DNA of 64,000 bases from Roridomyces roridus (lineage: Eukaryota; Basidiomycota; Agaricomycetes; Agaricales; Mycenaceae): assembly GCA_029378245.1 (NCBI GenBank), contig JARKIF010000098.1, positions 1 through 64,000 of the forward strand, given 5' to 3'. Positions within the stretch are counted from its first letter, which is position 1. Every line of letters starts with the position of its first letter. Shown piece by piece: positions 11,465 to 22,258 of the stretch. The position numbers were made by a program, and so were the translations under genes. The notes below the pieces were generated by a model. It was not told the origin of the DNA. It searched no databases and saw only the letters and a list, made by a program, of their open reading frames with translations.

Positions 11465-14400
11465 ATGTTCGCAACGGGAATGCGAGTCCTCAATGCCCAG
11501 CGTTTTGAGCAGGCGTCCGAGTTCTTGGCCACGCAGAAGAGTCAACTCGAGGAACTCAGCGTTGTCCGCGATCAACTACAAGAGGCCATTGTGGGTCTCC
11601 AAGCACGCAAAGCGTCGGGCGAGTTGAGCGCAGCTCAGGCAGATCAGCGCCTTCTGGCCTCGAGCGGAGAGCTCGTTCAAGTAATGGCCAACGCCGACGC
11701 ACTTGCCCAGCAGATTGCGGTCAACACCGAGCGCCCGCGGAGCCATGATCCAGCGCCACATTGAACCGGATGCGCCATCGAAGAGCCACGCTTCGACAAC
11801 ACGGCAACTCGATCTCCACGCCCGCGACACGGCGACGACGTTGCCCCCCATCACACCCGCTGTGGAACTTGCTCTGGAGCATATGGCTTTGGACGAAGTT
11901 CAAGACCATTTTGCGTTCATGGACGCATTGGCAGTCGATGCGACAGCCCTGGCATACGCCGCCGATGGCCCCGCGACGATTCGGGCTTGTATCAAAGACC
12001 ACATTCACCACAGTATTTTCTCCCCCTCGGCTGCATTGCACGCCGAGGAAATCTATCGCGGCTTGCTCGATCTTATCGACAGGGAACCTCCTATTACGCA
12101 GCAGCGGATCCGTGGGGAGGTGCCGCCGGATATGATGCTGGACGATCGCCGTCGTGCCAGGATTCTTCAGGAGAAACAAGCCAACGCTTGGCAATCCGGC
12201 GATTCTGTATTCCCGCTGTTGCAGGCCACTGCATTCACAGATAGTGCAAATCACACAATTCAATCGACAGCACAGTCTATATTGACGCAGCCACTGCTCG
12301 GCGCCATCCTCGATCACTCCACCGTTGCGAGAAAGTCGGCCACCATCGCAGGCCTGGACGACAAGTCGTATAGTCCGACTCAACTCGCGGAGCATCCTGA
12401 ATGGGGCATCCTGTTACAGGGAGACGAATTATGGCAGGTTTTGCATAGCGATTCGATGCATCGCCTACATTCGCAGTCCACCCAATCCAGCCCATTCGCT
12501 GGTTTCTCTCCGCAGAAGCTCCTGCTGCTAGGCATGGCGCAACGGCTCGCAAGCATCGTGATCCACTACGCTGTGCGCGATTCCATCAAATACGCTCTCG
12601 GTGGCTGGCGCAAGACCGCGTCAAATGTGCTTCGGTCGCGGGGGGGTTCGTGCTCCTCTAGCACAAACCTTGCTGTCGCTCTGGGACGCGCTGCCAACCT
12701 GCCCTGTGGTAGCGTGGTGACATGGATCGAGCTACCGCACTATTTTTACAACGGCATAGGCCCGACGGTCATAACATCCAGAGAGCGTGTGAGCGTGCAC
12801 TATCATGTGGGTTGGGTTACACTGGACCAAGCTGCAAACGGGGGCTTTACGTGGCGCGCAATTGAATCCGACCCTTCTGATCAGTATGAACTGGGCGTCT
12901 CCCTAGCTCACGTCAGCTTTCCCTCTACGCGAGTCGTCGATTTCGATGGAGGCAATACGAATCTGCTCAACTTTCATCCTGATTTCATCTACGACAGAGC
13001 AGGACCAATGGCTCGCATCGATACTCTTCTCGACAAGGAGCCAAACTTGACACCCTCGGTGCATAGGGCTGCAATCATTTCCGTTTGCAAACGTTTGCAA
13101 ACGGTTTCAACCGTTTTCATTTCCGTTTAATTTGTGGGTCAGTGCAAACGGTAACAGATGATAAACAAACGGTTTAAATGGTTACATACCAGCTCCTACC
13201 AGGCGGCATTTTTGACGTGGACTGGCGACTCCGCTGTCAGTGATTCCCGGTTCCTCGGATGTCAAATGGGTACCCCGTCGACCGGCCACCCCCGGCAAGG
13301 TGTCTGATCATTTCTGATCCCGTTGATTGACATGGCTGAATGCCAGGTGACATCCGGCAAGGGTCCGGCATGTGATTAAAAAGCCCCGAACAGCCCCCAG
13401 GCTTGGACAACAACCAGATGGTGACCATACACTAACCCGAGGACTCAACACCCATAGGTAGGTCCTTGTTGTGGGCTGGTTTTATGTGCCACTCCAGATA
13501 CGGTTTGAAAACAGTTTTAAACGGTTTACAAACGTTTACGTACCGTTTCCATTTGATTTGCCCAGATCTGCAAACGGAAACGATATGGTTTCAGCCTTAT
13601 CGGTGCAGGACCGCTTCCAGTTCCTTCGCCACGTCCGGACCAGCAACTTGTCCACCACCGCGGCTGTTGAAGAGGCGGGCAAACTGTTTGGAGCAGAACA
13701 GAAGCGCCTCATCAAGCTCACGTACAAGTTGATGACCGAGTGCTATCCAACGGACCTCGCGTCAGCTTTTGGGCCTCGGAGCGCCCCGCGGTTTCTGCCC
13801 AAGCAAGAACAAGAGGCATACCTCGGATGGCTCACCCAGGATGCGCCCCGAAGCAGCCTTGGTGACCCAAATCAATGCGCGCTCACATACCTATTGGGGC
13901 TGCACGATGCCGAAAGTCAAGACCCTGTTTTGGCTTGCACGCGGGCTGGCGTTAGCGAAGCCGACTTTTGGCGCGTGGCAGACTTTCATGAGCACCTCCT
14001 GTCGTTCCCCTCTTCAACGGTGATGAACTTGCACCTCCGATTCGTCATAGAGAACGCCGAGATAATCCGTCGCGCGGCCGACCTGGTGCCCGAGTTCCAA
14101 CTCTGGCTTGATGGCCGCTACCCGACACTCGCTCTAATCCATCGTGAGGAGATCAAATACAACCCACAGTATCCTTACACCGTCTATTCGTTTCTGCTGC
14201 GACGTCTGATGATGGATATGCCGCCTGTGTCGCGACGCGTACTCGGAGAATTTGTGCAGTTCGTGGAACAGCCCAGCGCACCGCAGCCCGCAGACGAAGC
14301 AACGTTGGACCGCATGCTCCACCAGTTCGTAGCATCGAGGGGAATGGAGATCGAGCCTTTCTTCAATTTGGCGCCGAACGGTCCTGTCAAGCCGTACGGC

Positions 14401-14553
14401 GTGCTTTACGACCTCTGGAAGGCATATTACCTGCCACCGGAGCAGGGCAGAGAGATTTCGTTGCGTCTCATCAAGGCTGGAATCGCAAGGCGTTCTACTT
14501 TGCCTGATATTGATTGGTTTATCGATCTCCCAGTTATGATAAGTAGGCTGTAA
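11465..14553 (+). pseudogene. Transglutaminase-like gene interrupted by a hAT MITE
   Basis: The central block resembles the transglutaminase-like (papain-type) fold: Cys in RGGSCSSSTNLAVALGRAAN, His in VSVHYHVGW and Asp in VTLDQA follow the C-H-D order. Upstream is an all-helical region (from ~11744, MIQRHIEPDAPSK). Before that, in the +2 frame and overlapping by 21 bp, lies a coiled-coil ORF (11465-11764, ATQKSQLEELSVVRDQLQEA), so the 5' end may carry a frameshift. The main frame runs into the MITE at 13064. Downstream of the MITE, a ~310-residue helical region (VQDRFQFLRHVRTSNL to VMISRL) resumes in exactly the frame expected if the element and one target duplication are removed. I cannot name a family beyond the fold. 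As it stands, the C-terminal third is cut off and replaced by 22 MITE-encoded codons. Confidence 0.55.
13064..13599. mobile_element. Non-autonomous hAT-type MITE with 8-bp target duplication
   Basis: The two ends are imperfect inverted repeats of ~30 bp: TAGGGCTGCAATCATTTCCG on the left and, read inward from the right, TAAGGCTGAAACCATATCG. Both then continue TTTCCGTTTGCA. The flanks are the 8-bp direct repeat TCGGTGCA at 13056-13063 and 13600-13607. Many AAACG/CGTTT motifs lie just inside both ends, typical of hAT subterminal binding sites. There is no transposase ORF in the 536 bp. Confidence 0.9.
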
Positions 14554-14936
14554 GTAGGGATATTTCTTACTTACCAAAGACAATAAAAGTGTGGCCGTAA
14601 GTATCCCGTGTGATGTTGATCAAATCTTGATCTTAAGTTTCTGGCGCTGTCGGGCCGTTGCTCTGAGTCTGTCAATCACCGTGGCGGTGTCTCCGGCAAT
14701 CATTTACATAATCCTTGCCATTCCACCCACCTCATCGTTGCCTCATCGCATTGAGTCATTGTAAGGCCTTCGGAGGTCTCGGGATGTATCGTTTCAAGAT
14801 TTCCAGTCTGCTTCTACACCCCGGACCGTTGGGCCCAGATCCATTAGCCTCTCACGTCCGGCGACAAAGAAGCCCGGGATTGGGTACTTAATCTGTCTTC
14901 GAAGTTCGAACAACTTCGACCCAACTTCGACCCTCA
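14554..14936. other. Intergenic, upstream region of the monooxygenase
   Basis: No gene is seen. Close to the start codon there is a cluster of TTCGAA/ACTTCGAC-type short repeats (14896-14935). They could be an operator-like element of the FAD monooxygenase, but nothing else supports this. Confidence 0.3.
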
Positions 14937-17069
14937 ATGTCTCAGCCCAAATGTGTGGACGTCCTTCTTGTTGGAGGAGGTCCGACATCCCTCTTGGTGT
15001 CATACCTCCTCGTGTGCTCGCACCACAAGGTTCTGGCAGTAGGCGAGTGTGCTTTCAGATCACCTGTCTTCCTGCTCACGCTGAGGTGTAGAGCAATATG
15101 ACAAGTATGAGCAAGGTCTTTACGGGAGAGCATGCCTGCTCTACGCTGGCACTCTCGAGCTCCTTGACTTGGTTGGATTGTACGAACGCGTGGCAGATAT
15201 CGGGTTCCCTCTCAGGCGCGTTATACGCTGAGTGAATTTGTTGGCTCATTCATCATCTTACAGAGAGGCGGTCACCTACAAGGATGGGGTCCAGAGCAGC
15301 TCAAGAGGCTGGATGTTTATCCAAGAAGTTTTAGCCAAGAGTGATACCATGTTCAAGTTCAGGTCCGTGCCTCCCTTCGTTGACGGCCAATTTTTAAATA
15401 ATTTACAGTTTCTCCTTGCGTCAGAAACACTGGGAGGACGTTCTTAGACAACTGGTGCAAGAAATGGATCCAAGTGTGGTACATGCACCTGCCAAACTTG
15501 CGACTTACCGCACCGTCGACTCTGCTGAATACCCTATCGTTGCCACCGTCGAATTCCCTGGGGGTACTGAAGAGGTTCACTGGTAAGTTTCTCTGATTCT
15601 TTCGGGAACCATGCTTGAATAATCTACAGCAAATATCTGATTGGCGCGGACGGGGGACGATCCACTGTTCGCAAAGTGGGCAACTTCCCCTTCCCTGGAA
15701 CAGCCTCACCTTACAAATGGGTGGGTATTATTAACACAAAAGTGGTGATCAAAGTCTGACGCTGGGAGCCTAGGTTCGTATGGACGCGATCGTCAAGACT
15801 AACATGCCCTTGAGCCATACCCACGCCATCTCCATCGAGTCCAAGATTTACGGAAACGTTCTCTGGACTCTGGCAGACAACGGGCGCGTCCGCATCGGGT
15901 TCTTGTATAACGAACCCCCTGGAACGCAGGTCACAGAGGACTTGATCAAGGACCGTGCCAAGAAAGCTGTTCATCCCTTCGATCTCGAATTTGTGCTATT
16001 GGAATGGTGGACAATTTACGAGATCGGACAGCGCATTGCGGATACTTTCAGGCAGGGCTCAGTTTTCCTCGCTGGGGATGCAGCGCACACCCATTCGTCC
16101 GGAGCTGCCCAGGTATTTTTATATACAACTCCTGGTGGTGCAAATTCTACTGACGATCTTGTTAAGGGAATGAACACCGGCTTCCATGATTCCGTGAATC
16201 TCGGTTGGAAGTTGTCTGGTGTCTTGAGCGGCATCTACTCGGACTCGGTATTGGACACGTACAATTCCGAGCGCCGTACCTCTGCCGAGCGATTGATCAA
16301 CCTCGACAAAGACATCGCCGCCCTCATATCGGGAAACATTCCTGACCACTTCAACGCCCCACCTGATGCAGACCCGAATGATTACTTGGCTGACCTCTAT
16401 GATACCAATGCCGAGTTTACCACGGGGCTTGGAATTTCCTACGAGTACAATTCGGTTAACTGGGCGCCGACATCCCCTGTGTCCAAGGTTGAAATCGGAC
16501 ACCGCGCACCGGACGGGCCTGTATTCCGGCCAGGAAGGGCATTCGCTCAACCATTACGAACGCTTGTTCGTTACACAGGCAGCTTCTGGGTCCTCGTCTT
16601 TGCGGGCAAGCTCGAAGCAGAAGGGGGGACTCCTGCGCATCTCAATCAACAGTGCACCACCAACTATCACGCGCTGCGTGCCGCCATGGATTCTGAACCC
16701 TCTATTTTCAACAGCCAGCCCACGTGTTGGAATTTCTTGACTATTTTTTCTGGCCGCGATTTGGTTCCGGCGTCTCAAGCCCTGGGTGCGCAGCCTCTAG
16801 GCAAAGCCGCGTACGATTATTCCGGGGAGGTTTTCAAGACGTATGGAGTTGATCAAGACGTTGGTGCGGTTGTGGTCTTGCGGCCGGATGGAATTGTTAG
16901 TTTCGTTACGACGCTGGACGGTGCGGGGGCAGAACGGTTGGATGAATATTTCAGGTCGATTGTTGGTGCTCGGGTTCACGATTCGCCTGCTCCTGTTGCA
17001 CAGGCAAATATCTCTAAAGGTTATGAGGTTGACGTGGAAGGGGAGGACCCGGTTCAAGTACTCGTGTAG
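14937..17069 (+). CDS. FAD-dependent aromatic monooxygenase (phenol hydroxylase-like)
   Basis: This is a class A flavoprotein monooxygenase that hydroxylates phenolic or aromatic substrates using NAD(P)H and O2. Motifs in order: the N-terminal dinucleotide fold (VDVLLVGGGPTSLLVSYLL; note Thr-Ser where Gly is usual), LYGRACLLYAGTLELLDLVG, the DG motif GADGGRSTVRK, then the FAD ribityl motif GDAAHTHSSGAAQGMNTG completed across an intron (16112-16166). A C-terminal thioredoxin-like domain ends at 17069. Six short introns keep one frame of ~610 residues. One of them, near 15226-15275, uses the third of three closely spaced AG acceptors. The copy looks intact. Its 3' half was duplicated to 18566-19336. 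The adjacent DUF829 hydrolase is convergent. Confidence 0.8.
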
Positions 17070-17147
17070 TTTTTTGGCCTTGTTTGAAATTGTAATTTGT
17101 ATCACGCGGTTCGCGGTTGAAATCCGATCTACTTACAGTGTTCCATG

Positions 17148-18205
17148 CTAAAGCTTGGCTTTTGGCTTGACAACATCAGCCCACAACTGCCTAACAGCGC
17201 CCCAATACCGATCCGAGTCCTTGTACGCATGCCGGACATGCTCCGAGCCCCGAAACTCCTCGGCACTCACATTCATCATACCCGCCTTCCGAACTCCACC
17301 AATATGCGCCCGAACTGGGGCCACTTGCATCAAGTAGTCCGCATCCGAATAAAGATATAACCTCGGTGTGCAAACGTCCGTCCACTCGAGGATTCGCGGA
17401 TTGTTCATACCGTCTTGGAAGAATTGATACAGGTTGCCGGGTCGGATGTAGAACCACGTCGGACACACTCTGTTCAGGGTCCACAAGCCGAGTATGCCGA
17501 ACGAACCCAGCAGCGTTTGGTATAAGGTCGGGGACGGAGGAATCAGGAATCGAGCTACAGTCCCGTAGCTGAAAGTGCCGGGTACAGAGTCAAAGATGAA
17601 CCCGGTCGATGGTTTCTTGGACGGTGCTGTATTTCGGATCCGGAGAGCGCGGGCAAGCCAGAGAAGCTGACATGCCCCTCCTGAAGATATTGAGTGTCTC
17701 TCTTGCCCTCTAACGCTGCCGTGTCACCTCCGGAAAATGCGTGGAAAAGCATGCGAGGCGGACGTTCGGAAAGCAAGCCGTTTGCACCATGAGCTTGACA
17801 ACAGGGCGCATACGCCTAATCTGAATACGGGGTGAATAGCAGGGTAAGAGACGGGGAAGTCTGAGATGCACATTCATATTCGAGCTGCCCGTGTAGCACG
17901 CAGCCTTGTCGGCTTGAATGATACTTTGAGCTGCAGACGGGAATAAGGCCGAATATTTCTGCGAATACTTCATGATGTGTCGGAGCTGGGCATCCACTGG
18001 ACAATTTGAATGGAAAGTTTCCACCAAGGCGCCTTGAACTTACTCCAAGAAAAAATAAGGATAAGCCTGGTGCACGCTGGGTTCAGAAAGGTTTAAATTT
18101 CTAATTCCACACGCACTGGGGGTCGAGTGTTGGTGAGTCCTTGTCGTTTGCAAGTGGAGGTAGATAATGAACGAGCGAGTTCACGGCGACAGGCTGGCGC
18201 TGCAT
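17148..18205 (-). pseudogene. DUF829 (TMEM53/PaxU-like) hydrolase copy A, frameshifted
   Basis: Same gene structure as the intact copy at 21052: exon 1 from ATG 18205 (MQRQPVAVNSLVHYLPP), then LILIFSW, then MDAQLRHIMKYSQKYSALFP. A single A is missing from a run of four (GTGCAAACGG here, GTGCAAAACGG in the intact copy). The frame breaks after VVKLMVQ, just before the conserved FHAFSGG nucleophile-elbow region. Downstream sequence is otherwise well preserved to the stop at 17148, including NNPRILEWTD, PRLYLYSDADYLM and the C-terminal EEFRGSEHV. A sequencing error in the A run cannot be excluded; if so this copy would be functional. Confidence 0.7.
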
Positions 18206-18385
18206 CTCAGGTTGGGGAGTGAGTGAGTGCCGAAGAGCATCTGGAGTTCGCTTGAAGCATCGTGGTTGAAACAAGGTTGAAAGAAAAGCGAGGAGTGGCG
18301 CCGGGATCACTGATGGCCGGCTCTTCCGGCAATGGCCCGGGCAGTCGCTTCTCTCTCTCTCTCTCTTCCACCTTTCACAGTCGCA

Positions 18386-18565
18386 ATGCCCAAGGCCGCT
18401 CAAACCTCGGGAGCCAAGAAGCTAGTCCTATCCGAAGTAGGTGCTCCCGGGCCTTCACGACTCGGACACAACCAGCCCAGCCGACAAGGCAAGAACGCCT
18501 GGAGAAAAAAAGGCGGACATCTTGTGGACATCCGAAATGTCGAGGCGGATTGAGGCGGAACTGGA
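18386..18565 (+). pseudogene. NOP53 5' fragment
   Basis: The first ~55 codons match the start of the NOP53 gene at 22259 (MPKAAQTSGAKKLVLSEVGA, then a KNAWRKK region), including its upstream sequence back to the hydrolase start. A 3-bp-plus insertion changes WRKNVDIQDVE to WRKKGGHLVDIRNVE. The frame then stops at a TGA where the sequence switches to monooxygenase. It marks the right edge of the first duplicated block and is not a functional gene. Confidence 0.8.
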
Positions 18566-19336
18566 AGACGAGCGCCGCTCGTCTGCAGACTGCCGCACGA
18601 TTGATCAATCTCGGCAAAGACAAAAATTCCTGACCGCGTCAACGCCCCAACTGATCGGAGTCTGATCCAGACCCGAATGACTACTTGGCTGGCGTTTTTA
18701 ACCAACGCCGAGTCTACCACGGCGCTTGGAATCTCGTACGACTACAATTTGGTTAACTGGGCTCCGACATCACCTGTGTTCAAGGTTGAAATTGGACACC
18801 GCGCACCGGACGGGCATTCGCTCAACCATTACGGACGCTTGTTCGTTATACAGGCAGCTTCTGGGTCCTCGTCTTTGTGGGCAAGCTCGAAGCAGAGGGA
18901 GGGACTCCTGCGCATCTCAACCAACAATGCACCACCAACTACGTTGCGTGCCGCCATCGATTCTGAACCCTCCTTTTTTTCAACACGCAGCCCACGTGTT
19001 GGAATTTCTCGACTATTTTCTCTGGCCGCGATTTGGTTCCGGCGTCTCAAGCCTGGGCGTGCAGCCTCTAGGTAAAGCCGCGTACAATTACTCCCGGGAT
19101 GTTTTCAAGAACTATGGAGCTGATCAAGACGTCGGTACGGTTGTGGTTCTGCCGGATGGAACTGTCACTTTCGCTACGACGATGACCAGTGCGGGGGAGA
19201 ACGGTTGGATGGATATTTCAGATCGATTGCTTGTATTCGGGTTCAGGATTCGGCTGCTCCTATTGCACAGGCAAGTACCTCTCAAGGGTATGGGGTGGAT
19301 GTGGAAAGCGAGGACCCGGTTCAAGTACTCGTGTAG
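18566..19336 (+). pseudogene. FAD monooxygenase 3' fragment
   Basis: This is a degraded copy of the last ~260 codons of the monooxygenase at 14937, beginning around the RLINLDKDI segment. Recognisable blocks are LGISYDYNLVNWAPTSPVFK, then KVEIGHRAPDG, then the C-terminal thioredoxin-like region. It has several small deletions, such as the one joining RAPDG to HSLNHYGRL, and frameshifts, so no single frame survives. It ends at the same stop context (caagtactcgtgtag). It lacks any FAD-binding part and cannot be active. Confidence 0.85.
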
Positions 19337-19398
19337 TTTTTAGCCGTGTTTGAAATTGTACCACGCGGTTCGCGGTTATCTAGTTACAGCGTTCCATG

Positions 19399-20500
19399 CT
19401 AAAGCTTAGCTTTGGGCCTCACAACGTCCACCCACAATTGCCTCACAGCAACCCAATACCTCTCTGGATCCTTGGACGCATGCTGCACATGCCCCGATCC
19501 GCGAAACTCCTCCGCACTCACATTCATCATGCCAGCCTTCCGAACTCCCGCAATATGCGCCCGCAATATGCGCCCGAACTGGGGCTACCTGCATCAAGTA
19601 GTCCGCGTCCGAATAGAGATACAACCTAGGCGTATCGGAGTCGGTCCATTCGAGGATTCTCGGATTATTCATTCCGCCGTGAATGAATTGCTGCATCGAG
19701 CCAGGTCGGATGCGGAGTAGTCCGTTGACGTTGTCGACAATCCACAAGGCGGTTACGCCGACCAAGCCAAAGAGTCTTTGGTATGCCATCATGGAGGAAT
19801 AAGAGGGCATGCTGAGTCGAATGAGAGCGGCGTAGTCAAACAGGCCGGGGGTAGAGTCGAATATAATGCCCGTGCGGGGTTTGAGGCGGGGATAGCTGGA
19901 CTTGGTTGCATCTCGGAGAGCCCGTGCAAGCCATAGAAGCTGAGCTGTTCCGCCTGAGGAGATGTTGAACATTCGTGGTTGGCTTCAGAAGTGATATCAT
20001 AATAATTACCTGCCGAAAAGGCATGGAAGAGCATTCTGGGTGGGTTCTCGGAGAATACGCCATATTCTGACATGAGGAGTTTCACCAGAGGTTGCATGCG
20101 CCGAAGCTGCAAGGTAAGAGAGGCAAGGCATGCGGTAAACTCGATGCATACATTCATAGCACTGGTCCCCGAACAAGACGCAGCCATATCGGATTGAATG
20201 AGTATCTGAGCAGCAGAGGGGAACAATGCGGAGTATTTGGATGAATATTTCATAATGTGCAAGAATTTGGCGTCCACTAGGGCGAATTTGAATGGGGTTT
20301 GATTCCTTTCGGGGCTTCCTCGCACTCACTCCAAGCAAATATCAGGATGAGCCTACGGGGACATTTGATCATGAGTACGCAAAAAATGGCTGCCAAGTTA
20401 CGCACTGTGGCTCAGACGAGTCGATTGTTTGCGAGTCCGTTGCAGGCAGATGATGGACTATCGAGTTCAAGGCCACAGGGGAAGCTCTAGGGTGCTCCAT
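19399..20500 (-). pseudogene. DUF829 hydrolase copy B, C-terminal frameshift
   Basis: This is the most diverged full-length copy. It starts at ATG 20498-20500 (MEHPRASPVALNSIVHHLP) and continues through LILIFAW and MDAKFLHIMKYSSKYSALFP, then FHAFSAG spliced to GTAQLLWLARALR, then NNPRILEWTD and YLMQVAPVRAHIAG. There a 13-bp tandem duplication (CAATATGCGCCCG twice, plus strand ~19551-19577) shifts the frame. The conserved end seen in copies A and D, including the likely catalytic His of EEFRGSEHV, is replaced by unrelated residues. The upstream part is open with good introns, so inactivation may be recent. Confidence 0.75.
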
Positions 20501-20665
20501 CCCAGGCAAACAGGGTGGATGCAGCGCCGAAGACGGAGTCTATGACAGAGTGAATGAAGCAAACAACCCCCTTTATGTAGTACTAGTGGAACTTGTGCGG
20601 ACAATACTACCTGCTGCAATACGCGGCAGTTACTATTGTCGCGTGGGAGAAGTTCGAAAGGTCGC

Positions 20666-21051
20666 CGAGCCCTAGCCAAGTTCGTGGGGCACAAAACAGA
20701 GTTGAAACAGAGAGCAGCCCGAGGATTGGCACGTTCCGTGACACTCAGCGCTCGGGGAGTGAAGCCGTGAAAATTCCAGAGTAAGATTCGATTTACTCAG
20801 CATCCACTAAAGCTGGCTGTTGGCTTGCGAACGTCTCTCAACCCGCCTCACAGCACCCCAATACCTTTCCGGTCCCTGTAAACATGCTGGATCCGCGAAA
20901 CTCCTTCCGAGCCGAGCCAAGTTCGTGGGGCACAAAACAAAGTTGAAACAGAGAGTAGCCCAGGGATTGGCATGTTCCGTGACACTCAAGGCTCGGCGAG
21001 CCAAGCCGTTAATCCAGATTCCAGAGCAAGAATCGATTCACTCAACGTCCA
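20666..21051. repeat. Two ~250-bp tandem units with DUF829 hydrolase 3'-end remnants
   Basis: The stretch CCAAGTTCGTGGGGCACAAA, then GTTGAAACAGAGAG, then GGATTGGCAYGTTCCGTGACA occurs at about 20677-20770 and again at about 20922-21010. Each is followed by the sequence that flanks the hydrolase stop (TCNACTAAAG). Between the units, 20810-20910 encodes on the minus strand only the last hydrolase residues (PERYWGAVRRVERRSQANSQL-like). It is therefore the remnant of a fourth copy. Nothing coding is seen at 20501-20665. Confidence 0.75.
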
Positions 21052-22109
21052 CTAAAGTTTGGCTTTTGGCTGGACAACATCAGCCCACAACTGCCTAACA
21101 GCGCCCCAATACCTCTCCGGATCCTTGTGCGCATGCTGGACATGCTCCGACCCCCGAAACTCCTCTGCACTCACGTTCATCATCCCAGCCTTCCGAACTC
21201 CAGCAATATGCGCCCGAACTGAGGCCACCTGCATCAAGTAGTCCGCGTCCGAATAAAGATACAACCTAGGCGTGACGGAGTCGGTCCATTCGAGCATTCT
21301 CGGATGATTCATTCCGTCGTGGATGAATTGATGCACGGTGCCGGGTCGGATGTAGAGCCACGGATACACCTCGTTCAAGGTCCACAAGCGGACTACGCTG
21401 AACGAGCCCAGCAGCGTTTGGTATAAGGTCGGGGACGGAGGAATCGTGAATCGAGTTATAGTCCTGCAGTTGAAAGCGCCTGGTACAGAGTCAAAGATGA
21501 TCCCTGTCGATGGTTTCTGGATGGTGCTGTATTTCGGATCCGAAGAGCGCGGGCAAGCCAGAGAAGCTGACATGCCCCTCCTGAAGAAGAGATTGAGTGT
21601 CTATCTTGACCTCCAACGCTGCCGTATCACCTCCAGAGAATGCGTGGAAAATCATACGAGGAGGTTGTTCGGAAAGTAAGCCGTTTTGCACCATGAGCTT
21701 GACAACAGGGTGCATGCGCCTAATCTGAGTACGGAGTGAATAGCAGGGTAAGAGACGGGAAGTCGGAGATGTACATTCATATTCCGGCTTCCCGTATAGC
21801 ACGCAGCCTTGTCGGCTTGGACGATAATCTGAGCTGCAGACGGGAACAAGGCCGAATATTTCTGCGAGTATTTCATGATGTGGCGGAACTGGGCATCCAC
21901 TGGACGAGTTGAATGGAAATTTGAACCAAGACTGGCTTGAACTTACTCCGAGAAAAAATCAGGATAAGCCTGGTGTGCCACTGAGTTCAGAAAGGTTTAA
22001 ATTTCTAATTCCACACGCACTGGGGGTCGAGTGTTGGTGAGTCCTTGTCGTTTGCAAGTGGAGGTAGATAATGAACGAGCGAGTTCACGGCGACAGGCTG
22101 GCGCTCCAT
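21052..22109 (-). CDS. DUF829 (TMEM53/PaxU-like) alpha/beta hydrolase, intact copy D
   Basis: The DUF829 family has an alpha/beta-hydrolase fold and includes TMEM53 and PaxU of indole-diterpene clusters; its biochemical role is poorly known. From ATG 22109 (MERQPVAVNSLVHYLPP), exon 1 splices to LILIFS and then MDAQFRHIMKYSQKYSALFP. The nucleophile elbow (FHAFSGG) is split by an intron (gtgatacgg...cttcag) and continues ACQLLWLARALR. Conserved blocks follow: IFDSVPGAF, NHPRMLEWTD, PRLYLYSDADYLM and the C-terminal EEFRGSEHVQH with the probable catalytic His. The protein is ~300 residues, a normal family length. It is divergent from NOP53, and its copies A and B carry lesions this one lacks. By position it is probably the ancestral NOP53-linked copy. 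Confidence 0.75.
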
Positions 22110-22258
22110 CTCAGGATGGGGGAGAGACTGAGTGCCGAAGAGCATATAGAGTTCCCTTTAAGCATACTCAGTGGTTGAAGAAAGCGAAAAGTGGCGCCGT
22201 GATGGCCGGATTAGTTCCGAAAATGGCAGTCGCATTTCTCTCTTTTCCACTGTTCGCA
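22110..22258. promoter_or_regulatory. Shared divergent promoter, hydrolase D / NOP53
   Basis: Only 149 bp separate the two start codons. The same spacer, ~85% alike by eye, occurs between hydrolase A and the NOP53 fragment (18206-18385). There it is longer because of a CT-rich expansion. No TATA box is obvious; a TTTC/CTCTTTTCC pyrimidine stretch precedes NOP53. Confidence 0.4.

Noticed and set aside
15200..15280. Stop codon after FPLRRVIR in the monooxygenase, suggesting a broken gene.
   Set aside because: An intron with donor gttatac and a tandem AG acceptor joins FPLRR to AVTYKDG in frame.
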